Counted from the first letter of the stretch, positions 33,974-44,324 are shown. The stretch is 64,000 bases of DNA from Sphaerospermopsis torques-reginae ITEP-024 (GCF_019598945.1 NZ_CP080598.1:2604001-2668000); one strand, 5' to 3'. Program-made: numbers and translations. The notes: a model not told the origin generated them from the letters alone.

Positions 33974-34723
33974 ATGACTGAACAACTTTTAGACAAAGTT
34001 GATGATCACTATATTCCAGATGCTAATTTACTGATTACAGAAGACGATACACCTGTGGATAACTTTCCATCTGCAAAACAGCAACGACTTTTAGTTAGTT
34101 CACTGTACAGTTATTCAGAATTACAACCTTGTTTAATAGAAGCCAATGTAGGAATTTATCATACCGATGGAGAACCTGCAATAGTACCCGATGTCTTTAT
34201 CAGTTTTGATGTGCAAACTCCCGAAGAATGGTGGAAAAAACAAAATCGTTGTTACATGGTGTGGAAATTTGGTAAATCACCAGAATTAGTCATGGAAATA
34301 GTTTCTAACCAAGAAGGTGAAGAACTTACCAAAAAACTGAAAATCTATGAAAGAATGAAAGTCAACTATTATCTAGTTTACGATCCGAATCAAGAACTAG
34401 GAGAAGAACAATTACACATTTATCAATTAGTCGGTAGACATTATGCAAAAACCTCAGAAACATGGTTATCAGATATTAATTTAGGTGTGACATTTTGGGA
34501 AGGAGAATTTGAAGGAAGACATGATATTTGGTTACGTTGGTGTGATCAACAAGGAATGGTAATACCTACAGGTGATGAACGTGCTGCAAGGGAGAAATTA
34601 GAAAAAGAAGAAGCACAAAGACGCGCCCAAGAAGCCGAAAATCGCGCTCAAGAATCTGAAAACCGCGCTCAATTATTAGCGCAGAAATTGAGAGAATTAG
34701 GAGTAGATCCTGATACAATTTAA
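33974..34723 (+). CDS. Uma2 family protein with C-terminal coiled coil
   Basis: 249 residues. Uma2 nuclease-fold core: IVPDVFISFDVQTPEEWW (PD), ELVMEIVSNQEGEELTKKLKIYERMKVNYYLVYDP. From about 210 on, a charged heptad segment EEAQRRAQEAENRAQESENRAQLLAQKLRELG forms a coiled coil, a common Uma2 extension. Role unknown. Monocistronic; a 44-bp inverted-repeat element follows. Confidence 0.88.
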   Translation: MTEQLLDKVDDHYIPDANLLITEDDTPVDNFPSAKQQRLLVSSLYSYSELQPCLIEANVGIYHTDGEPAIVPDVFISFDVQTPEEWWKKQNRCYMVWKFGKSPELVMEIVSNQEGEELTKKLKIYERMKVNYYLVYDPNQELGEEQLHIYQLVGRHYAKTSETWLSDINLGVTFWEGEFEGRHDIWLRWCDQQGMVIPTGDERAAREKLEKEEAQRRAQEAENRAQESENRAQLLAQKLRELGVDPDTI

Positions 34724-34829
34724 AAGATGTTGGTAACGGGTAATGGGTAATTGGTAAATAATTATTTCCTGTTCCCTGTTCCCTAACTTTATAGCAATCA
34801 TACCATAAATTGATTTAATAGGATGTGAA

Positions 34830-35115
34830 TTTTGTCAGAATCAGGATAACCAGGATTTAAGGATTTACAGGATATTGTTTATCTGTGTTCATCTGCATTT
34901 ATCTGCGTTTTATTTTTGATGTTTTCCTATTTGATATTATTGTTAGATTATTTTTTTAACGAACCGCAGAGACGCAGAGGAAGAATTAAAGTTAGTAATG
35001 TTTAGATGTCTGATATTTTGGTGAATCCTTATTATATCAGATGTGAGTGATTTTTGAGAATATAAAATAACATCCTGTAAATCCTTAAATCCTGGTTATC
35101 CTGATTCTGACAAAA
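34830..35115. mobile_element. MITE-like element with perfect 44-bp terminal inverted repeats
   Basis: The left end (34830-34873) begins TTTTGTCAGAATCAGGAT and is the exact reverse complement of the right end (35072-35115), as read. The 286-bp element has no coding frame. Its interior carries other dispersed repeats (ATCTGCGTTT, GAACCGCAGAGACGCAG). It fills most of the 447-bp gap between genes. Confidence 0.75.
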
Positions 35116-35170
35116 TGGGTAATGGGTAATTAGATAATTATATCTTTCCCCATCACCCATCACCAATCAC

Positions 35171-36814
35171 CTAAATATCACAACTTAACTCATCAGCTTT
35201 TTGCGTAAACTTGCGATTTTCTCGATAGTCTACCCTACAATCTATCACCGCAGGGACATCTTGAATTAAAGCTTCTTTAAGTACAGGAATTAAATCAGTT
35301 GCAGAGTCAACGCGATAACCTTTTAAACCCATACTTTCGGCTAATTTAACAAAATCAGGATTACCAAAATGCACAAAAGCAGCGTTACCTTTACCAAATT
35401 GATTTTCCTGTTTCCACTCAATTAAACCATAGCCACCATCATTAAAAATTAAGGTGACAAAAGCAGTACCTACCCGCAAAGCTGTTTCTAATTCTTGACA
35501 GTTCATCATAAAACCACCGTCACCAGTTACAGCTACAACTTTACGATTTGGATATACTAATTTAGCAGCTAAAGCGCCAGGAATAGCAATTCCCATTGCT
35601 GCAAAACCATTAGAAATAATGCAAGTATTCGGACTATGACAATGATAATGTCTGGCCATCCACATTTTATGTGCGCCGACATCAGAAATTACAATATCAT
35701 CTGGTCCCATTACTTGCCGCAAATCATAAATTAATTTTTGTGGTTTAATGGGAAATCCATCATCATTGGCATATCTTTCATAATCTGCACGAATATTTGG
35801 ACGTAAACTAATAGCATAAGGATTAGGTTTACCTTGTCTATCAGCGACTTTTAAAATTTCATTCAGTGCATCAGAAATATCCCCTACTACTTCCACTTTG
35901 GGAATATAACTACTGTCAATTTCTGAGGAAGTAGCTGCAATATGGACAATGGGAATATTACCTTCAGGATTCCATTTTTTAGGCGAAAATTCAATTAAAT
36001 CATAACCAATTGCGATGACTAAATCAGCATGATCAAAACCACAGGTGATAAAATCTCTTTGTTGTAATCCTACAGACCATAAGGCTAAAGGATGGGTATA
36101 GGGAATGACACCTTTACCCATGAAGGTATTAACAACAGGAATATTTAATTGGGTGGCAAATTGGGTTACAGCGTCACTAGCATGGGCGCGAATTGCTCCA
36201 TTTCCTACTAAAATTATCGGGTTTACTGCTTGGGAAATAATGGCAGCAGCAGCGCGAATACTAGCAAAAGCTGCATAGGTTTTTTCAGTGTGATCTCTTT
36301 GTAAAGGTTTACCTTCTACGGGCATGGCTGCAATATTTTCTGGTAAGTCAATGTGAACAGCACCGGGTTTTTCTGTTTGCGATCGCTTGAAGGCTTTTCT
36401 TACTACTTCTGGTGTAATACTCGGTCTAACTATCTGTTTATTCCACTTAGTAACTGGGGCAAACATAGCCACCAAATCTAAATATTGATGGGACTCAATG
36501 TGCATTCTATCTGTTCCCACCTGTCCGGTAATAGCTACCAATGGCGCACCATCCAGGTTAGCATCAGCTACACCAGTCATTAAATTTGTCGCCCCAGGAC
36601 CAAGAGTAGAAAGACAAACCCCCGCCTTACCAGTTAACCTCCCATAAACATCGGCCATAAATGCAGCACCCTGTTCATGACGAGTGGTAATAAATTGAAT
36701 GGAGGATTTTTTTAAAGCTTCTAAAACGTGGAGATTTTCTTCACCAGGTAAACCAAAAACGTACTGTACACCTTCATTTTCTAAACACTGTACCAATAAT
36801 TCAGCAGTATTCAT
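35171..36814 (-). CDS. ThDP enzyme, probable 2-oxoglutarate decarboxylase (annotated elsewhere as acetolactate synthase-like)
   Basis: 547 residues, three-domain ThDP enzyme: VFGLPGEENLHVLEAL, the ThDP Glu in TTRHEQGAAFMADVYGR, LGPGATNLMTGVADA, and the diphosphate-Mg motif VAVTGDGGFMMNCQELETAL. It resembles acetolactate synthase large subunits, but the neighbour 142 bp downstream on the same strand is a succinate-semialdehyde dehydrogenase. That pair is the known cyanobacterial bypass (2-OGDC plus SSADH, as in Synechococcus 7002) replacing 2-oxoglutarate dehydrogenase. Function is therefore inferred from pairing; ALS remains an alternative. Confidence 0.75.
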   Translation of the reverse strand: MNTAELLVQCLENEGVQYVFGLPGEENLHVLEALKKSSIQFITTRHEQGAAFMADVYGRLTGKAGVCLSTLGPGATNLMTGVADANLDGAPLVAITGQVGTDRMHIESHQYLDLVAMFAPVTKWNKQIVRPSITPEVVRKAFKRSQTEKPGAVHIDLPENIAAMPVEGKPLQRDHTEKTYAAFASIRAAAAIISQAVNPIILVGNGAIRAHASDAVTQFATQLNIPVVNTFMGKGVIPYTHPLALWSVGLQQRDFITCGFDHADLVIAIGYDLIEFSPKKWNPEGNIPIVHIAATSSEIDSSYIPKVEVVGDISDALNEILKVADRQGKPNPYAISLRPNIRADYERYANDDGFPIKPQKLIYDLRQVMGPDDIVISDVGAHKMWMARHYHCHSPNTCIISNGFAAMGIAIPGALAAKLVYPNRKVVAVTGDGGFMMNCQELETALRVGTAFVTLIFNDGGYGLIEWKQENQFGKGNAAFVHFGNPDFVKLAESMGLKGYRVDSATDLIPVLKEALIQDVPAVIDCRVDYRENRKFTQKADELSCDI

Positions 36815-36956
36815 GATTATTTCCTCAAAAGTAATAATTAAAGGAGTCAGGAGTCAGGAGTCAGGGGAATTTTAGATTTTAGATTGGAGATTTTAGATTG
36901 GAGATGGCAAAAACAATCCAAAATCCAAAATCCAAAATCCAAAATTGTATCACCTG

Positions 36957-38324
36957 TCACCTAACCCAAACCGTTTTGATATTCACAAATTCATGAATAC
37001 CTTGAATACTCAACTCTCGCCCATATCCAGAACGTTTAATTCCCCCAAAGGGTAAACGCGGATCTGATTTCACCATGCCATTAATAAATACTGCCCCGGC
37101 TTCAATTTCTTGAATGAGGCGATTTTTTTCTTGTTCATTATTTGTCCATGCGCTTGCACCTAAACCAAAGGGTATATCATTAGCTAATTTGATCGCTTCA
37201 TTAATATCCCCAACTCGGAATAATAAAGCCACTGGACCAAAAAATTCTTCTTTAGCAATAGGATGTTCTACCGGGATATCTATGATAATAGTAGGTGGGT
37301 AAAAATTGCCAGGTTTATCTTTTAAAGCATTACCACCTGTGAGGACTTTAGCACCATTTTCTACCGCAATTTTCACCTGATTTTCTAAATCTTGGCGAAT
37401 ATCGGGTGTTGCTAATGGTCCAATATCTGTATCTTCTGCAAAAGGATCACCGATTTTCAAAGTTTGAAATTTTGCTAATAGCATTTTTTCAAACTCATCG
37501 GCAATTTGATCAGCAACAATAAACCGTTTAGCTCCGATACAAGATTGACCATTATTGATCATCCGTGCTGTGACTGCGGTGGCTACTGCTAATTCTAAAT
37601 CAGCACTTTCTAAGACTATAAAAGGGTCACTTCCCCCTAATTCTAAGACAGTTTTTTTAATTTGTTTACCAGATGCAACCGCTAAAGAAGCACCTGCGGG
37701 TTCACTTCCAGTTAATGTAGCAGCTTTGATCCGATCATCTGCCATTAAATCAGCTACTTTTGTAGCACCTATTAATAATGTTTGAAAAACTCCTTTGGGA
37801 AAACCTGCACGGTTGATAATATCTTCTATCGCTAAGGCACATTGGGGGACATTAGATGCGTGTTTGAGTAAACCTACATTGCCCGCCATTAATGCTGGTG
37901 CTGCAAACCGGAAAACTTGCCAAAAAGGAAAATTCCAGGGCATAACGGCGAGAATAATCCCCAATGGTTGATATTTTATGAAGCTATGACTAGCATCGGT
38001 ACTAATGGTGACATCAGCTAAAAAACTGGCGGCATTTTCGGCATAATAACGACAAACAAGGGCGCATTTTTCCACTTCTGCGATCGCAGATTTTAAGGTT
38101 TTACCCATTTCTAAAGTCATTATTTTGGCAAAATCAGCCTTTTCCTGTTCTAAAATATTCGCTGCTTGAAGTAACCATTGCGATCGGTCCTCAAAACTTG
38201 TTTGACGATACTCCTGAAAACTTTGCTGGGCTAATTCCACTTTAGCCGCAATTTCCCCATCCTCCAGCGGTTGAAAGACTTTCAGAGTTTCCCCCGTAGC
38301 GGGATTAATGGTAGCAATAGCCAT
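36957..38324 (-). CDS. gabD: Succinate-semialdehyde dehydrogenase
   Basis: 455 residues. ALDH signatures: ILAVMPWNFPFWQVFRFAAPALMAGN, LTGSEPAGASLA, catalytic Glu in LELGGSDPFIVLESADLE and catalytic Cys in NNGQSCIGAKRFIV, then EEFFGPVALLFRV. It oxidises succinic semialdehyde to succinate with NAD(P). It lies upstream of the ThDP enzyme on the same strand and completes the TCA bypass with it. Confidence 0.88.
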   Translation of the reverse strand: MAIATINPATGETLKVFQPLEDGEIAAKVELAQQSFQEYRQTSFEDRSQWLLQAANILEQEKADFAKIMTLEMGKTLKSAIAEVEKCALVCRYYAENAASFLADVTISTDASHSFIKYQPLGIILAVMPWNFPFWQVFRFAAPALMAGNVGLLKHASNVPQCALAIEDIINRAGFPKGVFQTLLIGATKVADLMADDRIKAATLTGSEPAGASLAVASGKQIKKTVLELGGSDPFIVLESADLELAVATAVTARMINNGQSCIGAKRFIVADQIADEFEKMLLAKFQTLKIGDPFAEDTDIGPLATPDIRQDLENQVKIAVENGAKVLTGGNALKDKPGNFYPPTIIIDIPVEHPIAKEEFFGPVALLFRVGDINEAIKLANDIPFGLGASAWTNNEQEKNRLIQEIEAGAVFINGMVKSDPRLPFGGIKRSGYGRELSIQGIHEFVNIKTVWVR

Positions 38325-38482
38325 TCCCTGATCTCCTGTTAAAAACTAACTTCAGGTAGTTTCCTAGTGTTACACACATTCACAATAGCAGCTACCATCA
38401 AAATTGGGTGTTTCTTATTAAAGGCAGGAGATCAAGGAGTCAGGATATCAAGAGAGCAGAATATTTAAAAGTTAGAAGCTAA

Positions 38483-39364
38483 TTATTGCAGTGGAATTTC
38501 TAAAGGTATATTCCCTAACAATCCTTTGCGAAAATCGCTAACTAAAGTTCTAGCAGCGCGTTCGATATCTCCTTTATAACGATGTTCTGCGAGAACGTGC
38601 AAATATTCTTCTCCTGTGTGAATAATAGAATCAACTTCGTAGCGTGAAAGTAATGGGTGTGGTGGTAATAAATGAGGATGGCTTTCTTGCAGTTCGTTTA
38701 AAATATCTACAAAAGCAGCAGCTACTAATTGATTATCATAGGATGCTTCGCCAATATCATCACAAATTGCTAATTTGACTGCGGCTGCTTGATCATCTAA
38801 TCTAGCAGGAATAACACCAGGTGCATCTAATAATTCTAATTGTTCAGAAATTCGCACCCATCGTAGTTGACGAGTCACTCCCGGACGCGCTGCACTTTCA
38901 ACAACTCGCTTTCCTAACAAACGGTTAATTAATGCTGATTTTCCCACATTAGGAAAACCAATGACGACTGCACGGACAGGACGGGGTAACATTCCTCTTT
39001 GTTTTCGGCGTTCATTCAATTCTACCCCTGCTGCTTGCGCTGCTTTAGCTATGGCTGTGATACCTTGACCATGTTGAGCATTAGTAAAATAAGGGGTCTG
39101 TTCTTGGCTTTTAAACCAGTCTACCCACAGCGATCGCACTTGGGGGTAAATCATATCTAAACGGTTAATTACTAACACCCGCGACTTACTCCCCACCCAT
39201 TCATTCATTTGCGGATGGTTTGTAGCTAAGGGAATACGTGCATCCCGCACTTCTAATATCACATCTACCCTTTTTAACTGTTCTTTGAGATTTTTTTCAG
39301 CTTTGGCAATGTGGCCAGGATACCATTGAATTAAATTTAATTTGTAATTTTGTGTGATGGACAT
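38483..39364 (-). CDS. rbgA: Ribosome biogenesis GTPase YlqF/RbgA
   Basis: 293 residues. Circularly permuted GTPase: the G4 motif (VLVINRLDM) precedes G1 (VIGFPNVGKSALINRLLGK) and G3 (LLDAPGVIPARL). N-terminal IQWYPGHIAKAEKNLKEQLKRVDVILEVRDARIPL is diagnostic. It acts in late 50S assembly. The C-terminal helical tail binds the subunit. Confidence 0.95.
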   Translation of the reverse strand: MSITQNYKLNLIQWYPGHIAKAEKNLKEQLKRVDVILEVRDARIPLATNHPQMNEWVGSKSRVLVINRLDMIYPQVRSLWVDWFKSQEQTPYFTNAQHGQGITAIAKAAQAAGVELNERRKQRGMLPRPVRAVVIGFPNVGKSALINRLLGKRVVESAARPGVTRQLRWVRISEQLELLDAPGVIPARLDDQAAAVKLAICDDIGEASYDNQLVAAAFVDILNELQESHPHLLPPHPLLSRYEVDSIIHTGEEYLHVLAEHRYKGDIERAARTLVSDFRKGLLGNIPLEIPLQ

Positions 39365-39412
39365 TGGTGATTGGTGACTGGTGATTGGGTAAAAATAACT
39401 AATAACTAATAA

Positions 39413-39778
39413 CTAATAACCTTGATGTAATATTAAACGATTGCCATCGGGGTCATAAGCGTAAATTTCTCTGCCGTGGGATGCTATAGAAATCTTTCCT
39501 GGTGGGGGATAACCTAAAGATGTGAGGTGTGCGATCGCATTTTCTAAATTACTCACTTCTATACACAAACTTAGCGGACTTTTGCTATTGCTTACAAATT
39601 CTGATTCATCATTTTTCTTTGCTTTAAATATACCTAAAGTTAAACTCAGGATGTTAAACTCAGCATAAACATTAGGTATCATCTTTTTTGGTTCTTGTTC
39701 TAGTAACTGAATATAGAAATTTACCAATTGATCAAAATTTACCGTGCCAATGGTGACTAATACATTATTATATTCCAT
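39413..39778 (-). CDS. VOC/glyoxalase-fold protein
   Basis: 121 residues with two beta-alpha-beta-beta-beta modules: VLVTIGTVNFDQLVNFYIQLLEQEP and the second ending SHGREIYAYDPDGNRLILHQGY. The last motif (DPDGNRLIL) is typical of VOC proteins. Metal ligands are only partly visible (Glu/His positions unclear), so the reaction is unknown. It follows rbgA's neighbourhood but has its own start. Confidence 0.85.
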   Translation of the reverse strand: MEYNNVLVTIGTVNFDQLVNFYIQLLEQEPKKMIPNVYAEFNILSLTLGIFKAKKNDESEFVSNSKSPLSLCIEVSNLENAIAHLTSLGYPPPGKISIASHGREIYAYDPDGNRLILHQGY

Positions 39779-39865
39779 AAATGAATAAATTATACAAATT
39801 TTATAAAATTATTAAAATTAGGAACAGGCAAGATGCCTATCCCACAATTATCACATTAGATTAGA

Positions 39866-41083
39866 TTAGTTCAAAAATTTCTCTACACATCTAACAAACA
39901 TTTCTACACCCATAGCTAACGCTGTTTCATCAAAATCAAAGCGCGGATGATGATGGGGATAATTTAATTTTTTCTCGGCATTGGCAGAACCTAAAAAGAA
40001 ATAACAACCAGGAACTTCTTGCAGGAAAAATGACATATCTTCACTACCCATAATTTGACATTCTGGGATAATATTCACAGGTGTTTCTACTACTGTTTCT
40101 GCTACACTTCTCACTAACTCTGCTATTTCTGGATCATTAATGACTGGAGGATAAAGATTGACATATTCTAAGTCATAATTAGCGCCATGAGTTTGACAAA
40201 CTCCAGCAATAATTTGTTCAATCCGTTTTTCAAAAAATCCTGCTAAATCAGTGTTAAAATATCTGATAGATCCACTTATCCTTGCTGTATCAGCAATTAC
40301 ATTCATTCTCGTTCCTGCATGAAGTTCACCTATTGTCACTACTGCTGATTCTAAGGGGTTGACGTTCCGCGCTACAATTGTTTGCAAGGCGTTGACAATT
40401 TGGGCTGCAACGATAACTGAATCAACGGTTTGATGGGGAAGTGCGCCGTGTCCACCTTTGCCTAAAATTGTACAGTTAAAATAGGATATAGCTGCCATAA
40501 AAGAGCCAGGACGAACTCCGACAGTCCCCACAGGTAAATCATTCCACAAATGTAAACCGATCATGGCATCAACATCTGGGTTTTTCAAGACTCCAACTTC
40601 AATCATCGGTTTTGCACCACCTGGACCTTCTTCTGCGGGTTGGAAGATGATTTTTACAGTACCGCTGAAGTCTTGACGATGTTGTTGTAGGTAGTATGCT
40701 GTACCCATTGCGATCGCAGTATGTCCATCATGTCCGCAAGCGTGCATCACTCCCTTATGCTGGGAGCAATAAGGTACTTCATTTTCCTCTTTAACTGGCA
40801 GGGCATCCATATCAGCACGGATACCCAAAACTTTACCATGTCCAGATTTTTCACCTTTGATAATAGCAACAATGCCAGTTTCCGCAATACCTGTTTGATG
40901 TTCTATTCCCCAACTTTGCAACTTTTGGGAAATATACTCAGCAGTCAGTTTTTCTTGAAAACCTAACTCTGGTTTTTGATGTATGCGTCGTCTCCATTCT
41001 ATCAACTGTGGTTGTAAAGAACGAATTTGTAACCGCACATGAGCGAGATTTTCAGTACCAGAATTTGGGATAGTAGAAATCAT
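39866..41083 (-). CDS. M20-family amidohydrolase (N-acyl-amino-acid hydrolase type)
   Basis: 405 residues. Metal-binding motif VMHACGHDGHTAIAMGTAYYL, EEGPGGAKPMIEVG (catalytic Glu), GLHLWNDLPVGTVG, the dimerisation insert (GHGALPHQTVDSVIVAAQIV), and the final His ligand in YPHHHPRFDFDE. It resembles HipO/AbgA-like hydrolases that remove acyl groups from amino acids. Cytoplasmic; no signal peptide. Confidence 0.93.
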   Translation of the reverse strand: MISTIPNSGTENLAHVRLQIRSLQPQLIEWRRRIHQKPELGFQEKLTAEYISQKLQSWGIEHQTGIAETGIVAIIKGEKSGHGKVLGIRADMDALPVKEENEVPYCSQHKGVMHACGHDGHTAIAMGTAYYLQQHRQDFSGTVKIIFQPAEEGPGGAKPMIEVGVLKNPDVDAMIGLHLWNDLPVGTVGVRPGSFMAAISYFNCTILGKGGHGALPHQTVDSVIVAAQIVNALQTIVARNVNPLESAVVTIGELHAGTRMNVIADTARISGSIRYFNTDLAGFFEKRIEQIIAGVCQTHGANYDLEYVNLYPPVINDPEIAELVRSVAETVVETPVNIIPECQIMGSEDMSFFLQEVPGCYFFLGSANAEKKLNYPHHHPRFDFDETALAMGVEMFVRCVEKFLN

Positions 41084-41180
41084 AATTGGTAATTGGTAAT
41101 GGGTAATGGGTAATTGGTAATGGGTAATTGGTAATTGGGTTATTTACTTCCCCTACCTCCTGACTCCTGCCTCCTGCCTC

Positions 41181-41858
41181 CTACAATAATCTTTCCCAAT
41201 CTAAATTAGATCCAACTTCCGCCAGTAGTTCTAAATTAGTGGGTGCTTCTAAATAAGGTAAACAACCTAAAACGGGTATGTGAGTAAATGATTCAATTAA
41301 CTCCGGTGGTGTTAAGTCAGCTATTTCCTCATCAAATCGGGGTTGTGTACAATTAAGGACAATTCCCCGCAAATTAATCTTAGCTTGTCTTGCTAATGCT
41401 ACATTAGCCACGGCTTGAGCGATCGCACCTAATCGCACAGGTACAACTAAAACCGTAGGTAAACGCCATTCACCCGCTAAATCAGCTACCGTCAATTCAT
41501 CCGTAACTGGTGAACCTAACCCTCCCAAAGATTCCACCAACAAAAAATCACTTCGCTGTTGCAACTTTAACAAAGTTTGCCAAACCAAACCTAAATCTAT
41601 AGTCCGATTTTCCTTAGCAGCAGCAATGGGTGGAGCTAAAGGTGCTTGAAAATACAAAGGCGTGAGTTCTTCTGGAGTCTGACGTAGTGTAAAAAGTGAC
41701 TGATATAACTCCTTGTCACCCTCCCCAGATTGAATGGGTTTCATAATCCCCAAGCGGCTTTGAGGGCGATATTTTTGCCAATAGGCTGCTAGGGCTGTAG
41801 TCACAAAAGTTTTACCAGCCCCAGTATCAGTCCCTGTAATTAGTAATGTGTTTGACAA
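41181..41858 (-). CDS. bioD: Dethiobiotin synthetase
   Basis: 225 residues. P-loop [22 protein letters not shown] (4-25), [31 protein letters not shown], and GIVLNCTQP. It forms the ureido ring from DAPA, CO2 and ATP. Slightly shorter than average. The gap upstream belongs to the kinase region on the other side; bioF lies about 9 kb away. Confidence 0.93.
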   Translation of the reverse strand: MSNTLLITGTDTGAGKTFVTTALAAYWQKYRPQSRLGIMKPIQSGEGDKELYQSLFTLRQTPEELTPLYFQAPLAPPIAAAKENRTIDLGLVWQTLLKLQQRSDFLLVESLGGLGSPVTDELTVADLAGEWRLPTVLVVPVRLGAIAQAVANVALARQAKINLRGIVLNCTQPRFDEEIADLTPPELIESFTHIPVLGCLPYLEAPTNLELLAEVGSNLDWERLL

Positions 41859-42014
41859 TTTACTTACGAGTAATTACTGTAAAAATAGAAAATTTTGCCC
41901 AGCCGGAAAATAGCTGGACTATCTTTAATTTAGCGTTAATCGCGCTAATTACTAGGCGTAATTTCTGGTGTGGTAGTAATTTCGGGGATGGGATTATTTT
42001 CTGGTGAGTCTGTA

Positions 42015-43670
42015 CTAGGTGTTTCCGTGAGTGTGGGGGTGGGAGTTTCGGTGGGGGTGAGGGTTTCGGTAGGGGTGGGGTTTCGGTAGGGTTAGGGTTG
42101 GGGTTTCGGTGGGGGTGGGGGTTTCGGTGGGTGTAGGTTCAACTGGGTTTTCTAAAGCGACATTCAAACTATAATCACTTTCAGCCACTTCTGTGGACAA
42201 AGTTAATTGAATACTGTATTCACCATTATTTGTTAATAACCCTTGATAAGAAGTAACTCGCTCTGAATCATAACCAATCGGTTGTCCATCAGCAGTTAGC
42301 ACAGTTAACACAACTCCACTTTCCTTGTCAACAGCTACATTTAACTTTTGCCCAACATCACCCGTAAAACTGTATTTAATTATTTCACCAACCTTGATAG
42401 TACCATCTACCTTAATTGTGTTAGATGTTCCGAATGTTAAACGTTTTGTATAGACAACTTCAGTATTAGTCGGTGTTGGTGTTGGTGTTGGTGTTGGTGT
42501 TGGTGTTAATGTTAAATCTGGTGTCGGAGTAGATGTCACACCGGGAATAACAGGAGAAGGAAAACTTTGGGGCGTGGTTGCTTGTTCTGGTGGTGTTTGT
42601 GATTGTTGACTGCGAAGAGAATTAACCACTGTCCAAGAACCAAATCCTGCTAAAATTACCACAGCACTGCCAATAGCACCAATAGCTAACGGATTATCTA
42701 AGATAGAGCTACTTTGATGCGGTGGAATTACTGGAGCAGGTGTGTTGGGTGTTGGTGGTAAAGGATCGGGACGATGACTAACAGCAACGGTTGGTAGATA
42801 TGATACCTCTGGCTGCGGGATATGGGGTTGATCCAAAGATTCTAAAGCTGATAATACATCCTTAGCACTTTGATAGCGATCGCCCGGTACATAACTTAAC
42901 ATCCGATTTAAAACTTCAGCAAATCGGTGATTCACTTCTACCCACTGCTGCCAGTTCCAAGTCAGTTGGGTTTCATTAAATAACTCTGCTGGTTCTTTTC
43001 CCGTCAACAAAACTATAGCTGTTACCGCTAGTGCATACAAATCACTATTAGGATAAGCTTTACCAGACTGCATTTGTTCACTAGGAGAATAGCCCGGTTT
43101 CCCCACCGTTGTCACCGGCTTTTTTTCCGGGGTAGATAACCGTGTAGCTAGTTCTTTCACCACCCCAAAATCAATTAATACAGGTTTTTGATCAATATCC
43201 CGTAAAATCAAATTATCCGGCGAAATATCCCGGTGAATAATTCTCTTGTTGTGAATATGCTCCAAAACGGGCAACAAAGAGCGTAGCAGATGTAATACCT
43301 CAACTTCAGTGAAAGCTTGACTGTCAGGGCGACGTTCATTTAAGAGGGTGTGATAGGTCTTCCCGCTAATGTAATCTTGCACCAAAAACAAGCGTTGATC
43401 TTGGGAAAACTTTTCTCGAAACTTAGGTATTTGCGGATGCTCGATTTGATATAAAGTGGCTGCTTCGCGCTCAAACAGTTCCTGGGCTTTTTTCCCACCA
43501 TAAACACCCGTCTCCGTGAGCATTAATTCTTTAATTGCACAAAGTTCGTTAAAGCGTCTTTCGTCTTCTGCGAGATAAGTTCTACCAAAACCCCCTTGTC
43601 CAAGAATGTTAATGATGTGATAACGATTTTGTAGAACAGTACCAACTTTAATGGGTGGTTGCATAATCAA
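42015..43670 (-). CDS. Serine/threonine protein kinase with TM segment and PPC-like domain; C-terminus frameshifted
   Basis: 551 residues as encoded. Kinase domain: GQGGFGRTYLAED, CAIKELM, HRDISPDNLILRD, DFGVVKELA, GKPGYSPSEQM. One membrane helix (about 331-350) follows, then a Pro/Thr linker (TPTPTPTPTP), then a pre-peptidase C-terminal-like beta domain (KRLTFGTSNTIKVDGTI...). The tail (PTETPTLTLPKPHPYRNPHPH) is read out of frame: a different frame continues TETLTPTETPTPTLTETPSTDSPE to a stop at about 41945. Slippage in the repeat or a sequencing error is likely. External domain should be outside the membrane. Confidence 0.85.
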   Translation of the reverse strand: MIMQPPIKVGTVLQNRYHIINILGQGGFGRTYLAEDERRFNELCAIKELMLTETGVYGGKKAQELFEREAATLYQIEHPQIPKFREKFSQDQRLFLVQDYISGKTYHTLLNERRPDSQAFTEVEVLHLLRSLLPVLEHIHNKRIIHRDISPDNLILRDIDQKPVLIDFGVVKELATRLSTPEKKPVTTVGKPGYSPSEQMQSGKAYPNSDLYALAVTAIVLLTGKEPAELFNETQLTWNWQQWVEVNHRFAEVLNRMLSYVPGDRYQSAKDVLSALESLDQPHIPQPEVSYLPTVAVSHRPDPLPPTPNTPAPVIPPHQSSSILDNPLAIGAIGSAVVILAGFGSWTVVNSLRSQQSQTPPEQATTPQSFPSPVIPGVTSTPTPDLTLTPTPTPTPTPTPTNTEVVYTKRLTFGTSNTIKVDGTIKVGEIIKYSFTGDVGQKLNVAVDKESGVVLTVLTADGQPIGYDSERVTSYQGLLTNNGEYSIQLTLSTEVAESDYSLNVALENPVEPTPTETPTPTETPTLTLPKPHPYRNPHPHRNSHPHTHGNT

Positions 43671-44324
43671 TAGATTAAGTGTAATAGCAACTGAGCTAGA
43701 AATTAACTAAAGCATAAACGTGGTAATTGGTAATTGGTAATTGGTAATTGGGAAAAACACCAATGACTTCCCCCTGCTCCCTGCTCCCCTGCTTCTTCCC
43801 CAGTCCCCAGTCACCAATATAGAAGATCGAATAACTGAGTTTCTCAATTTGATGCTAGTATCATAAAATAAGTACCAGCATCTTGAAAGCTAAATTGTTG
43901 GTTTTCAACATTCCGCAGTCAGAAAATTTCTATTGTCCCCTGCTTAAATTATCAACTAGCATTGATCATTTTCTGTGGGACCGATTAATACTGGCCAAAA
44001 TTGGAAAAAATTTTGAATTTATGTGCAAATAAATTGATCTCAGTGATAAAAGAAACGGTATAATAAGTAATCTACCATAGCAAATTATCAAATATTTGGG
44101 TGGTTCATTCCAATTTCCAAAAATGGAACTCTGAAACTATTGATCAAAATAGATGTCAGTATATTCCTCATTGGTTTTTTCTCAGAAGAACTAGAAAATT
44201 AGTTAATGTAAGTATATGGAGAAATATTGCAAGTTTGTATAGAAGTTTCAACAAAACTTACAAATGTTTTGTTTAGTCTATCTATGACCGTGAAATCTGC
44301 TAAATCTCTGATGATAATATCGCC
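43671..44324. other. Long AT-rich region upstream of prs
   Basis: 650 bp without a credible frame. It holds a TTGGTAA heptad array (about 43721-43752) and CCAGTCCCCAGTCACC repeats. The long leader of prs may carry regulation, but no motif is clear. Confidence 0.4.

Noticed and set aside
35171-36814. Plain acetolactate synthase
   Set aside because: The SSADH neighbour favours 2-oxoglutarate decarboxylase; ALS kept only as an alternative.
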